DNA of 56,947 nt from Clostridium sp. CF012 (lineage in GTDB: Bacteria; Bacillota; Clostridia; Clostridiales; Clostridiaceae), in NCBI RefSeq assembly GCF_018861755.1, contig NZ_JAHLEF010000031.1:1-56947 (forward strand), written 5' to 3'. The notes under the pieces are model-generated. The model was not told the origin of the DNA. It did no database searches and was given only the letters and a program-made list of their open reading frames with translations. Below, one piece after another: positions 45,807-54,496 of this stretch. Both the position numbers and the translations under genes were made by a program. How positions within the stretch are numbered: position 1 is the stretch's first letter; every line of letters starts with the position of its first letter.

Positions 45807-47543
45807 ATGAAACGAATCTTAAAATATGTTACAAAATACAAACTCTTTATTATTATAGCTACTATTGCAATGTTAATTAGCATCGCACTAGACATGTTTA
45901 ATCCCTATTTAGTAAAAATTATGATTGATAAAGTACTAAGAAATAGTGAATATAATCTTCTAACTTTTGTGTTAATGTCTCTTGCTGGCATTACTCTTAT
46001 AAGGTCAATACTTGGCTATATTAGAGAATATAGCTTGGACTATTTATCTTCCAGAGTAAGCATAGATTTAAAAACAGATCTATTTGATCATATTCAAAGT
46101 TTACCTTTTAAATATTTTGATAGTATGAACACTGGTGAACTTATGTCCAGGATGGGTTCTGACGTTGATAATGTATGGAGGTCCATCGCTTTTGGTATAG
46201 GCCTTGCTATTGAACAATTAATTTATTTCCTAGTTGCCTCTACTCTTATATTCCGCATGAATTGGCGACTTGCACTAGTAACTCTTATAACTATGCCGCT
46301 TATTGGCTATATAGCATTGAAGCTTGAAAGCGAAGTCGGAGAGGCATATGGTGCCATAAGTGATCATAATGCAGTTTTAAACACTACAGCTCAAGAAAAT
46401 ATTGCTGGTGTAAGGCTTGTAAAAGCTTTTGCTAGAGAACGACATGAAACCTTAAAGTTTTTAAACCATAACAGAACAAATTATGATCTTAATATGAGAC
46501 AAACTAAGATATGGAGTAAGCATTTCCCTATGATAGAATTTTTATGTAATATTTCTGTCCTAGCCGTAGTTTGTGTTGGAGGAATGCTGGTAATTGGGAA
46601 TAGCCTATCTATTGGTGAATTGGTAGCCTTTAGCCAATATGTTTGGATGTTAATTTGGCCAATGAGAATGATAGGTTGGCTTACAAATATCATAACTCAA
46701 GCGAATACTTCTGCTAAAAAAATCTTTGATATAATGGACGTAGAACCTGAAATTAAAGATAAAGATGACGCCATCGCTATGCCTGTAATTAAAGGTGCAA
46801 TAAAATTCGAAAATGTGTCGTTTAAATATAATGAAAATTATATTTTGGAAAATATAAATTTAGATATAGCTGCTGGAAGCACTGTTGCAATAATGGGCAC
46901 AACAGGATCTGGTAAAAGCTCTCTTGTAAATCTTATTGGCAGATATTATGATATCTCCAAAGGCTGCATTACTGTAGATGGTAATGATGTACGTGATATA
47001 TGTATCCATGATTTGAGAAGTAAGATGGCTGTAGTTGCACAAGATACTTTCTTATTTTCAGAGAGCATTTATGAAAATATCCGTTTTGGAAAACTTGAGG
47101 CCTCTCTTGCGGAAATAAAAAAAGCTTGCAGCGACGCCTGCGTAGATGAATTTCTTGAAACTCTTCCCGACGGCTATGACACAATTATAGGAGAGCGAGG
47201 ACTAGGTCTTTCCGGTGGTCAAAAGCAAAGACTCTCTATTGCAAGGGCACTAGTTAAGGATTCTAGTATTTTAATACTAGATGATGCCACTTCAGCTCTA
47301 GATATGGATACTGAATATAATCTTTTAAAAAATCTTCACCATAGAAATAACAAACAAACTACCTTTATAATTGCACATAGAATTTCAGCAGTTAAAAATG
47401 CTGATATGATACTATTCCTTGAGAATGGTCATGTGGTGGAAATGGGTAATCACCAAACTCTCCTTGAAAAGAGAGGACAATATTATGATGTGTACACTCA
47501 ACAATTTACAGACTTTATGGATCTCGAAGGGGTGGTAGTATAA
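45807..47543 (+). CDS. heterodimeric ABC exporter subunit 1 (BmrC/TM287-like)
   Basis: Half transporter of about 578 aa: six transmembrane helices (about 1-300) and a nucleotide-binding domain with Walker A GTTGSGKSS, signature LSGGQKQR and Walker B ILILDDATSALD, then IAHR. The residue after the Walker B Asp is Asp, not the catalytic Glu, which marks the subunit that carries the degenerate ATP site in heterodimers. The ATG at 45807 follows AGGAGG; the longer ORF start at 45780 overlaps upstream sequence. The next gene starts on its last stop base. Such pairs export drugs, lipids or peptides. Substrate unknown. Confidence 0.92.
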   Translation: MKRILKYVTKYKLFIIIATIAMLISIALDMFNPYLVKIMIDKVLRNSEYNLLTFVLMSLAGITLIRSILGYIREYSLDYLSSRVSIDLKTDLFDHIQSLPFKYFDSMNTGELMSRMGSDVDNVWRSIAFGIGLAIEQLIYFLVASTLIFRMNWRLALVTLITMPLIGYIALKLESEVGEAYGAISDHNAVLNTTAQENIAGVRLVKAFARERHETLKFLNHNRTNYDLNMRQTKIWSKHFPMIEFLCNISVLAVVCVGGMLVIGNSLSIGELVAFSQYVWMLIWPMRMIGWLTNIITQANTSAKKIFDIMDVEPEIKDKDDAIAMPVIKGAIKFENVSFKYNENYILENINLDIAAGSTVAIMGTTGSGKSSLVNLIGRYYDISKGCITVDGNDVRDICIHDLRSKMAVVAQDTFLFSESIYENIRFGKLEASLAEIKKACSDACVDEFLETLPDGYDTIIGERGLGLSGGQKQRLSIARALVKDSSILILDDATSALDMDTEYNLLKNLHHRNNKQTTFIIAHRISAVKNADMILFLENGHVVEMGNHQTLLEKRGQYYDVYTQQFTDFMDLEGVVV

Positions 47544-49330
47544 TGGCTAGAAATTCAACAAGGCAAGATGAACAATTTGAATCAACTTCCAAGGGAAAAC
47601 TAATAATACGGATATTTAGTTATTTAAAACCTTTTAAACTCAAAGTGGTTTTAGTTATACTCCTTATGATAATAGTAATGGTATGTTCTCTACTAAACCC
47701 ATATATTTTAAAGCTGGCAATAGACAAATATATAGGAACCTCTAATATACGGGGCCTTGCACAAATTGCTGGTTTTATGTTAGTTTTCAATGTGATATCC
47801 CTCATTGCCTCTAGAATAAGAATTAATATTATGGCCTCAGTTACTAACTCTGCGCTACTCAATATAAGGCAAGAATTGTATAATCACATTCAAAAACTAT
47901 CCTTTACCTTTTTCGATAATAGACCCGTTGGCAAAATACTTGCAAGAGTAATAGGAGACGTAAGTTCTCTGCAAGACCTCTTTGATAATAGCGTAACTAG
48001 CTTTATACCTGAAATCTTAACTCTTGTGTTTGTAACAATTATTATGTTTTCTATGAATATTAAATTAGCTCTAATTTCGATTTCCTTCTTACCAGTGCTA
48101 GTTATCTGCCTTTTTTCTATAGAAATATTTTCTAGAAAACGCTGGCAAATATATAGAGCTAAACGTTCTAATCTTAATGCCTTTACCCATGAAGATTTTT
48201 CTGGCATAAGAATAGTTCAATCTTTTGCCACTGAAGACAAAACCTCAAAAACCTTTGTAACCTATGTTAGTGATATGATGAGTTCCTTTCTAAAGGCTGT
48301 TAGATTAAATGATTTGTTTTGGCCCATGGTGGAGTTATCTTGGGGGCTTGGAAGCCTTCTCGTATACTGGTATAGTGTTCCTCTTATAAAGGCAAAAACC
48401 TTAACTATTGGAGAACTCGTTGCCTTTACAGCTTATATTTCAATGTTCTGGAGACCTATTATGAACATCAGTAATTTTTACAATACATTAATAACAAATT
48501 TCTCTTCTGCTGAAAGAATATTTGAGATACTAGATATAAAACCTGATATTATAACTATTGATAAGGCTATAAAAATGCCTAAAATAAAGGGCGATGTAGA
48601 ATTCAAAAATGTAGTTTTTAGCTATGATAGTGATGTTCCTGTATTGAATAATGTGAGCTTTAAAATAAAATCAGGTGAAACTGTTGCTTTAGTAGGTCCT
48701 ACGGGGGCTGGTAAAACTACAATTATCAACTTAATTAGTAGATTTTACGATGCTGATAGCGGAGAGGTTTTAGTAGACGGCAAAAATGTATCTCATGTCG
48801 ATATTGAGTCCCTTCGAAGTCAAATGGGCATAATGCTACAAGATACCTTTCTCTTTTCTACTACCATTATGGAAAATATTCGTTATGGAAAATTAGATGC
48901 CACTGATGATGAAGTAATAGCTTCCGCTATTGCAGTTAACGCGGATTCTTTTATCATGAAGCTAGATAATGGTTATGCCACAGAGGTAAATGAAAGAGGC
49001 TCTAGACTTTCTGTTGGTCAAAGGCAGCTTATATCCTTTGCCCGTGCACTGCTTGCTAATCCAAGAATATTAATATTAGATGAAGCTACTTCTAATATTG
49101 ACACTACTACAGAAAAGCTTGTACAAAAGGGAATTAAAAAGCTCCTATTTAATAGAACCTCCTTTGTCATAGCACACAGGCTATCAACTATAAGAGATTG
49201 CGATAAAATAATGGTTATAGATGATGGAAGAATTGTAGAGGGTGGAACCCATGATGAGCTTATTGCTCTAAAGGGACTATATTTCGATCTTTATATGTCT
49301 CAGTATAAGTTCTTAAATGAAGGGGCTTAA
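47543..49330 (+). CDS. heterodimeric ABC exporter subunit 2 (BmrD/TM288-like)
   Basis: 595 aa: an N-terminal cytosolic extension (about 30 residues), six transmembrane helices, and a nucleotide-binding domain with Walker A GPTGAGKTT, signature LSVGQRQL and Walker B ILILDEATSNID with the catalytic Glu. The signature departs from LSGGQ, so together with subunit 1 one ATP site is complete (this Walker A/B plus the LSGGQ of subunit 1) and the other degenerate. The ATG overlaps the stop of subunit 1 by one base (TAATG), indicating translational coupling. Confidence 0.93.
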   Translation: MARNSTRQDEQFESTSKGKLIIRIFSYLKPFKLKVVLVILLMIIVMVCSLLNPYILKLAIDKYIGTSNIRGLAQIAGFMLVFNVISLIASRIRINIMASVTNSALLNIRQELYNHIQKLSFTFFDNRPVGKILARVIGDVSSLQDLFDNSVTSFIPEILTLVFVTIIMFSMNIKLALISISFLPVLVICLFSIEIFSRKRWQIYRAKRSNLNAFTHEDFSGIRIVQSFATEDKTSKTFVTYVSDMMSSFLKAVRLNDLFWPMVELSWGLGSLLVYWYSVPLIKAKTLTIGELVAFTAYISMFWRPIMNISNFYNTLITNFSSAERIFEILDIKPDIITIDKAIKMPKIKGDVEFKNVVFSYDSDVPVLNNVSFKIKSGETVALVGPTGAGKTTIINLISRFYDADSGEVLVDGKNVSHVDIESLRSQMGIMLQDTFLFSTTIMENIRYGKLDATDDEVIASAIAVNADSFIMKLDNGYATEVNERGSRLSVGQRQLISFARALLANPRILILDEATSNIDTTTEKLVQKGIKKLLFNRTSFVIAHRLSTIRDCDKIMVIDDGRIVEGGTHDELIALKGLYFDLYMSQYKFLNEGA

Positions 49331-49419
49331 GACACTTGAGAGTGGAGTGAGCAACTATATTAGATAATATAATCTAAAAATATATCTAAAATCTCGCATT
49401 AGAGAGGAATGAATTCTTA

Positions 49420-50337
49420 ATGAAAAAAGTTATTTATCAAGTAGACGCCTTCTCAGCTGTGCCCTTTGGAGGTAATCCAGCTGGTGTAGTACTAAATGCT
49501 ATGGGATTAAATCATACCCAAATGCTTAGGATTGCCAGGGAAATGAATTTATCTGAAACTGCCTTTATTTTTCCACTAAAAAATGAAGACGCAGATTATG
49601 AAGTAAGATTTTTTACCCCTACCCAAGAGGTAGACTTATGTGGTCATGCCACAATTGCCTCTTTTTTCGCCTTAGCTTCAAAAGGCATTATTACCGGAAG
49701 GGATAATGTTAAAATTGTAAAACAAAAAACTAAGGCTGGTATCCTTCCAGTTGAACTTTATTTTAAAGATAATGAAATCCATAGTGTAATGATGACTCAA
49801 GCTAAACCTAAATTTCTTTTTAATGTTGAAGACGTCTGTGAACTTGCTGAAATCCTGGGGATCAATACAGGTGATATAGGGGTTGAAGACTTTAATCTTA
49901 TTCCTCAAGCTGTGTCTACCGGACTTACTGATATTATACTTCCAGTTAAAAGCCTAGCTGCATTAAAAGCCATAAATCCAGACTATAAAAGATTAGCCCA
50001 ATATAGTAATATGTTAAATATTATTGGAGTTCATGCCTTTACTTTTGAAACTGAGGAAGAATCCTCTACTATAGCTTGTAGAAACTTTGGTCCTGCTGCT
50101 GGCATAGATGAAGAAGCTGCCACAGGAACTTCTAATGGAGCACTTGGAGCATATCTAGTGAAAAATAATGTGCTTAAATTTAAAAATAATATAACTATAA
50201 TCTGTGAACAGGGCTACTATATGAATAGACCGAGTAAAATAATCGTAAGACTGGAAGGGAGCAAGGATGACTTAACAGTAAAGGTTGGTGGTAAGGCGAT
50301 TATTGTTAGAGAAAGTGAAATACTTTACATGGAATAA
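49420..50337 (+). CDS. PhzF-family isomerase-like protein
   Basis: 305 aa with the duplicated diaminopimelate-epimerase-like fold of PhzF/YddE proteins. It begins VIYQVDAFSAVPFGGNPAGVV, contains the catalytic Glu in REMNLSETAFIF, the CGHATIASFF motif, and GIDEEAATGTSNGALGAYLV in the second half. PhzF isomerises a phenazine precursor, but most homologues have unknown substrates and no phenazine genes are seen here. It begins 89 bp after the ABC pair, may be co-transcribed, and has a strong terminator. Confidence 0.9.
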   Translation: MKKVIYQVDAFSAVPFGGNPAGVVLNAMGLNHTQMLRIAREMNLSETAFIFPLKNEDADYEVRFFTPTQEVDLCGHATIASFFALASKGIITGRDNVKIVKQKTKAGILPVELYFKDNEIHSVMMTQAKPKFLFNVEDVCELAEILGINTGDIGVEDFNLIPQAVSTGLTDIILPVKSLAALKAINPDYKRLAQYSNMLNIIGVHAFTFETEEESSTIACRNFGPAAGIDEEAATGTSNGALGAYLVKNNVLKFKNNITIICEQGYYMNRPSKIIVRLEGSKDDLTVKVGGKAIIVRESEILYME

Positions 50338-50355
50338 ATATAGTAGTTATTATTT

Positions 50356-50388
50356 AAGCCGCTAGAATGCTTCTTCTAGCGGCTTTTA
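50356..50388 (+). terminator. terminator after the PhzF-like gene
   Basis: AAGCCGCTAGAA (50356-50367) / TTCTAGCGGCTT (50374-50385), 12-bp stem, 6-nt loop, U-run on the plus strand. Confidence 0.92.
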
Positions 50389-50463
50389 CAGTTTAAATAA
50401 ACAAGTCCAATAAAGTATGTAGAATGATTTTTTATTTTCGTTTTACCTCCCCTACAAAATTTG

Positions 50464-50895
50464 TTATTTCCTATTATATTTCATGAAAATCTGTTCTACT
50501 GCTTTTCTACTTTCAAGCTCTATATGTTGCAAAAGGATATTATACAGTTTTTTATCTACTTTTATAGCTATATATTTCTTTGTTATTTCAACCTTACTTA
50601 TATCATTAAACATAATAACCTTACCCTTTGATGCAAAGTTACTATTAAGTTCAAATCTATCCTTTTCAAAGGTCAAATAATTTAAACTTTCCAGTCTTCT
50701 AAGTTTTATTATAAAAGATATTGAAAATCCTATAGAAACGACTGTGACCATGAAGAAAATTGCTACAATTCCAGTTTTTCCACGAACAAATGATGCTACA
50801 ACTCCTATTAATAGTGCGAAACTCATTAAAATACTAAATGCACCTTGCTTCATAGCTATTTTTTTTGTTACTTTACTAAATTTAATTTCTTTCAT
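50464..50895 (-). CDS. small two-helix membrane protein of unknown function
   Basis: About 143 aa, not recognised. The N-terminus is basic (MKEIKFSKVTKKIAMKQG). Two transmembrane helices follow (about 20-40, FSILMSFALLIGVVASFV; about 45-68, IVAIFFMVTVVSIGFSISFI). The C-terminal cytosolic part (about 70-143) looks like a small beta-rich PH-like domain (FELNSNFASKGKVIMFNDIS, VEITKKYIAIKV). The start at 50895 follows GAGGAGG and overlaps the upstream gene by 14 bp, so the two are translationally coupled. Confidence 0.7.
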   Translation of the reverse strand: MKEIKFSKVTKKIAMKQGAFSILMSFALLIGVVASFVRGKTGIVAIFFMVTVVSIGFSISFIIKLRRLESLNYLTFEKDRFELNSNFASKGKVIMFNDISKVEITKKYIAIKVDKKLYNILLQHIELESRKAVEQIFMKYNRK

Positions 50896-51247
50896 ATTTT
50901 TCCTCCTCACACAATCTCATATCAACTGAAAATTCACTATCTCTTATTTCTATATGTGTTTCATTATAATCCATTTCGAAATTCGCCATAGTAGAATGAA
51001 CTCCACTGTCGCTTAAAAAGTGTATCGTACATATATTATTATCTTCTATTATGCAAAATCTAATAAGTATGCTTTTAACTGATGGGAATTGCACTCTAGA
51101 CTTTATGTACTTAGGAGCATTATATAAATTCAGATTCACACATCTATTACCTATTGGAATTATTAAATCCAGGTTATATTCATCCTTTTGTATTTCCCTT
51201 ACTTCGAAATCGCTGTCTATTTTCAGATTGCTTTTTTCAAAAATCAT
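50882..51247 (-). CDS. small protein of unknown function
   Basis: About 121 aa, soluble, no signal peptide. It is rich in alternating hydrophobic strands (FEVREIQKDEYNLDLIIPIG, RCVNLNLYNAPKYIKS, SILIRFCIIEDNNICTIHFL), suggesting an all-beta fold. I recognise no motif. The start at 51247 (MIFEKSNL) follows GGAGG. It is the first gene of a two-gene unit with the membrane protein downstream, which overlaps its end. Confidence 0.65.
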   Translation of the reverse strand: MIFEKSNLKIDSDFEVREIQKDEYNLDLIIPIGNRCVNLNLYNAPKYIKSRVQFPSVKSILIRFCIIEDNNICTIHFLSDSGVHSTMANFEMDYNETHIEIRDSEFSVDMRLCEEEKYERN

Positions 51248-51394
51248 AAGTGCCTCCATTAAAAAATTTAATATAACTAATTTATTTACAACATATTATA
51301 TCATATTTATTTGATTATGCCTTGCTTCCAATCTTTTTATATTACTTTACAAAATTATTTAATTTTAGAATATTAATTAAATAATTATTATTAC

Positions 51395-51423
51395 TTGAAA
51401 ATAATTATCATTATGTTTATAAT
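51395..51423 (+). promoter_or_regulatory. promoter of the selenoprotein gene
   Basis: TTGAAA (51395-51400), 17-bp spacer, TATAAT (51418-51423), about 65 bp before the start codon. The -35 and spacer are covered by the Fur-like box at 51396-51410. Confidence 0.8.
51396..51410. promoter_or_regulatory. Fur-like box over the selenoprotein promoter
   Basis: TGAAAATAATTATCA matches the 7-1-7 Fur consensus TGATAATNATTATCA at all but one defined position. It overlaps the -35 hexamer. Binding would block the promoter when Fur is metal-loaded. A related Fur-family protein (PerR, Zur) is less well matched. Confidence 0.65.
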
Positions 51424-51488
51424 ATAAATAAACAATACAAATTAATGACAAGATAGATTAATCTTATAAAAAATTTGGAGGTATTATT

Positions 51489-52085
51489 ATGAGTATACAA
51501 ATTAAAATTTTCTCCGACTATATTTGACCCTTCTGTTATGTCGGCAAAGGTATTGTCGAAAAGCTAGAAAAAGAATACGACCTAGATGTTCAATGGTTAG
51601 GACTAGAGATACACCCTGAAACTCCTGCCACCGGCGTAAATCTTAGCGAAAAATTCAGTAGATCTAATTTAGATAATATGTTAAATGGCCTTAATCATTC
51701 CGGCTCACTTTATGGAATTAACTTTGGAAAATTAGAAAGAATGCCTAATTCTCATAATGCATTAGAAGCTGCTGAATTTGCTAAAGCCCACGGGAAGTCA
51801 AAAGAGTATCATTCCTCACTAATGGATGAATACTTTCGAGATTTAAAGGACATTGGGAATTTAGAGGTACTTGGTGACTTAGGTAAAAACCTTGGTCTAA
51901 ATAAAGAGGAACTTATTAATGCTGTTAAAAATAGAGCTTATGAAACTACTTTAAATAATAGCAATAAGGATGCTCATAGCATGGGAATTAATAGCACTCC
52001 TACTTTTGTTATAAATGACAAATACTCTATAGTCGGTGCCCAACCTATAGAAGCATTCAGAACAATATTAGATAAAATCAAATAA
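51489..52085 (+). CDS. DsbA/FrnE-like thiol-disulfide oxidoreductase, candidate selenoprotein (UPFC active site)
   Basis: 198-codon gene with GGAGGT six bases before ATG. It reads MSIQIKIFSDYI, then UGA (51525-51527), then PFCYVGKGIVEKL. The UGA is exactly at the first Cys of the CPFC motif seen in FrnE/DsbA proteins, giving U13-P-F-C16. The rest is intact: FrnE-type helical insert (HNALEAAEFAKAHGKSKEY) and the cis-Pro loop STPTFVIN with terminal VGAQPIEAFRTIL. A 7-bp SECIS-like hairpin follows the UGA. Ordinary annotation would miss the first 63 codons and start at an internal Met (51678). The alternative is a Cys-to-stop point mutation. It is probably a cytosolic redox enzyme, regulated by a Fur-like box. 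Confidence 0.83.
51541..51559 (+). promoter_or_regulatory. candidate bacterial SECIS element
   Basis: Stem TCGGCAA (51541-51547) / TTGTCGA (51553-51559), 7 bp with one G-U pair, loop AGGTA (51548-51552). The apical loop begins 21 nt after the UGA and has G at its second position. This fits the known bacterial SECIS rules and resembles the AGGUCU loop of E. coli fdhF. Confidence 0.75.
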
Positions 52086-52088
52086 AAC

Positions 52089-52118
52089 AATAAGCCTTGC
52101 ATTTCGCAAGGCTTATTT
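52089..52118. terminator. bidirectional terminator between the selenoprotein and aldehyde dehydrogenase genes
   Basis: AATAAGCCTTGC (52089-52100) / GCAAGGCTTATT (52106-52117), a 12-bp stem with a 5-nt loop. It serves the convergent genes on both strands; the U-run is modest. Confidence 0.85.
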
Positions 52119-52127
52119 AGCATTATA

Positions 52128-53504
52128 TTATTTCATAAGTTTCTTCAACAATTTAATCTTATCATTATATGGTGCATATCTTATTTTGACATCTATAAGA
52201 TTGCTCTTTTTTGTCACACTTTTTTTGTGAGAAAAAACATCATAGCTTCCTTTTCCATGATAAGCAGTCATACCACTAGCCCCCACTCCGCCAAATGGTA
52301 AATACGGCGATGCTACATGCATAATTGTATCATTTATGCATCCTCCACCATAAGGAATCATTTCAATTATCCGATCTTGGCTTTTCTTATTAGTAGAGAA
52401 AAAATATAATGCTAGAGGTTTAGGTCTTGAATTAACCATTTTTATGACCTGGCCTAAATCCTCAAATTCCAGAATTGGAAGAATAGGTCCAAATATCTCA
52501 TCTAACATAACAGGGTCATTCCAGGTTATATTATCAATAATAGTTGGTGCAATATATTTTTCTGTCTTATTATATTCCCCACCTATTACAATGTTCCCAC
52601 TACCTAATAATCCAACAAGCCTATCAAATTGCCTTTCGTTTATTATCCGTGGAAAATCATTACTCTTTGCTGGATTTTCCCCGAAGAATTCCTTGATGTA
52701 TCCTGCTATTTGGGTTAAAAGTTTTTCTTTAATACTTTGGTGTACTAATATATAATCCGGCGCAACGCAAGTTTGTCCTGCATTTAAGAATTTGCCCCAA
52801 GCTATTCTTTTGGCCGCTAGCTTTAAATCAGCATCTTTGTCCACTATGCAAGGACTTTTCCCCCCCAATTCTAAGGTTACAGGAGTGAGATGTTTTGAAG
52901 CTGCCTCCATTACTATTTTGCCAACAGGTACACTACCTGTAAAAAATATATAATCGAACTTCTCTTTTAAAAGTGCCTCAGAAGATTCTTTACCACCGTA
53001 AGCTTCAACAACCGTAACAAACTCCTCTGAGAAGCTCTCTTCTATTATTTTTATGAGAACTTCAGTGGTCTTTGGAGCATTTTCGGAGGGTTTTAGCATA
53101 GCACAATTGCCTGCGGCTATAGCTCCAATTAAAGGCGCCATTAATAATTGAAATGGATAATTCCAAGGTGAAATAATTAAACTAACCCCATAAGGCTCAG
53201 AATATATATAACTTGAAGCTAAAAAATTTGTTAAGGGTGTTCTTACTTTTTTAGTTTTTGACCAGGACTTTAAATGCTTTACGGAAAAATTTATCTCATC
53301 TAAAATTATTCCTATTTCAGTAGCATAGGCTTCAAATTCAGATTTATGCAAATCAGCCCATAGAGCCGCTAATATTTGTTTCTCGTTATTTTTAATAGAC
53401 CTTTTTAGAGTACACAATTTCTCTATACGAAAATCTAAATCTCTTGTTACTCCAGTATTGAAATAATCCCTTTGCTTTTCTAAAACCATCTGTATATTAT
53501 TCAT
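52128..53504 (-). CDS. aldehyde dehydrogenase, class 3 (NAD(P)+-dependent)
   Basis: Oxidises aldehydes to acids. 458 aa, the shorter class-3/YwdH-type length. Motifs: SPWNYPFQLLMAPLIGAIAAGN, coenzyme loop FTGSVPVGKIV, general-base Glu in TLELGGKSPCIV, catalytic Cys in NAGQTCVAPDY, and EIFGPILPI. The long C-terminal tail (SNLIDVKIRYAPYNDKIK) is typical. The ribosome binding site GGGGGGAG is about ten bases upstream. It is convergent with the selenoprotein gene and has its own promoter with a Fur-like box. Confidence 0.93.
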   Translation of the reverse strand: MNNIQMVLEKQRDYFNTGVTRDLDFRIEKLCTLKRSIKNNEKQILAALWADLHKSEFEAYATEIGIILDEINFSVKHLKSWSKTKKVRTPLTNFLASSYIYSEPYGVSLIISPWNYPFQLLMAPLIGAIAAGNCAMLKPSENAPKTTEVLIKIIEESFSEEFVTVVEAYGGKESSEALLKEKFDYIFFTGSVPVGKIVMEAASKHLTPVTLELGGKSPCIVDKDADLKLAAKRIAWGKFLNAGQTCVAPDYILVHQSIKEKLLTQIAGYIKEFFGENPAKSNDFPRIINERQFDRLVGLLGSGNIVIGGEYNKTEKYIAPTIIDNITWNDPVMLDEIFGPILPILEFEDLGQVIKMVNSRPKPLALYFFSTNKKSQDRIIEMIPYGGGCINDTIMHVASPYLPFGGVGASGMTAYHGKGSYDVFSHKKSVTKKSNLIDVKIRYAPYNDKIKLLKKLMK

Positions 53505-53619
53505 TACTCACTGCTCTCCCCCTAATAATATTTTTCTTGACTGGTTTAAGTTTTCCTCATGAGGTGGTTTTTCACTGCTCATAATTAAACTCTATTCTTT
53601 TGTTTAAACTATTAAACAT

Positions 53620-53648
53620 AGTCTAGTCTTTTTTATTTCATTTGACAA
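53620..53648 (-). promoter_or_regulatory. candidate promoter of the aldehyde dehydrogenase gene
   Basis: TTGTCA (53643-53648), 17-bp spacer, TAGACT (53620-53625) on the minus strand, about 115 bp before the gene. The -35 overlaps the Fur-like box. Confidence 0.45.
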
Positions 53649-53657
53649 TAATTATTA
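53643..53657. promoter_or_regulatory. second Fur-like box
   Basis: TGACAATAATTATTA matches the Fur 7-1-7 consensus at 12 of 14 defined positions. It overlaps the candidate -35 of the aldehyde dehydrogenase promoter. Confidence 0.4.
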
Positions 53658-53690
53658 GCATAGTCACATGAAATAAATCTATTGGAGTTT

Positions 53691-54494
53691 TTAGCTTCCA
53701 GTAGATTTATAATGCCTAACTCCAAATTTAAACACCTGCAATGCAATAATGAAAAAAACTATTCCTACAATGGGTGATAACCAAGGCAACCAACCTGGTG
53801 AATTTAAGGGATCAGTTTTATTTAAAATTCCCATGGCAGGGAAATAATTAACGCAGGCTAGCGGTACAACAAAGATAAAAAACTTTCTAAACCAAGAATC
53901 ATATATAGTTACAGGAAATTGAGCTATCTCAACGCCCCCATAAGTAACCATATTAACAACTTCCAGGCTCTGAACAGACCAAAAGGATAAAGTGGCTTGT
54001 AGCACAAATAACCCCGAGAACAAAAATGCTCCTCCAAATATTGAAATAATTATAAGCATAACCTTAATAAAGCTTAAGTTATTATTTAGGGACCACATAG
54101 CCCAAGAGAGTACTATGAACCCCTGTGTAAATCTACCTATTCTCATTAATTGAAATTCCTGTCCAATAATTTGAAGTACAAGGCTTCTAGGCCTCAAAAG
54201 TATTCTGTCAAACTCCCCAGTTCTAACCTTACTATCAAATGTATCAAACCCTCTAGCAGCTGTTTCTGCTATAGCAAAAGCCATGTGTATCATTCCATAG
54301 AAAAGTGCAATCTCAGGTAAATTCCACCCTTTTATAGCACCAAACCTATCAAATAAAACCCAAACACCTATAAAGTCTATAAAGGTTATTGCAAAGTGAG
54401 CTATGGCCATCATAATAAAGGATGCTTTGTATTGCATTTGACTTTGAATTGAAACGCTTATATATCTTAAATAAAGTTTAATAGCATTTATCAT
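53691..54494 (-). CDS. ABC-2 type permease (ABC2_membrane_6/DUF990-like), subunit 2
   Basis: 267-aa integral membrane protein with about six transmembrane helices, starting MINAIKLYLRYISVSIQSQM. The segment RTGEFDRILLRPRSLVLQII is the family's typical coupling-helix region. The start at 54494 follows AAGGGGG and lies two bases after the neighbouring permease's stop; the longer ORF reads into that gene. Third gene of an ATPase-permease-permease operon. Substrate unknown; related operons include drug or antibiotic exporters. Confidence 0.88.
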   Translation of the reverse strand: MINAIKLYLRYISVSIQSQMQYKASFIMMAIAHFAITFIDFIGVWVLFDRFGAIKGWNLPEIALFYGMIHMAFAIAETAARGFDTFDSKVRTGEFDRILLRPRSLVLQIIGQEFQLMRIGRFTQGFIVLSWAMWSLNNNLSFIKVMLIIISIFGGAFLFSGLFVLQATLSFWSVQSLEVVNMVTYGGVEIAQFPVTIYDSWFRKFFIFVVPLACVNYFPAMGILNKTDPLNSPGWLPWLSPIVGIVFFIIALQVFKFGVRHYKSTGS

Positions 54495-54496
54495 AT

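Noticed and set aside
51531-51560. Alternative hairpin after the UGA with loop GGCAAA
   Set aside because: It needs two G-U pairs and internal mismatches; the 7-bp stem at 51541-51559 is clearly better.
51678-52085. A 135-codon gene starting at an internal Met
   Set aside because: It is only the 3' part of the UGA-containing frame; the ribosome binding site, promoter and active-site motif lie upstream at 51489.
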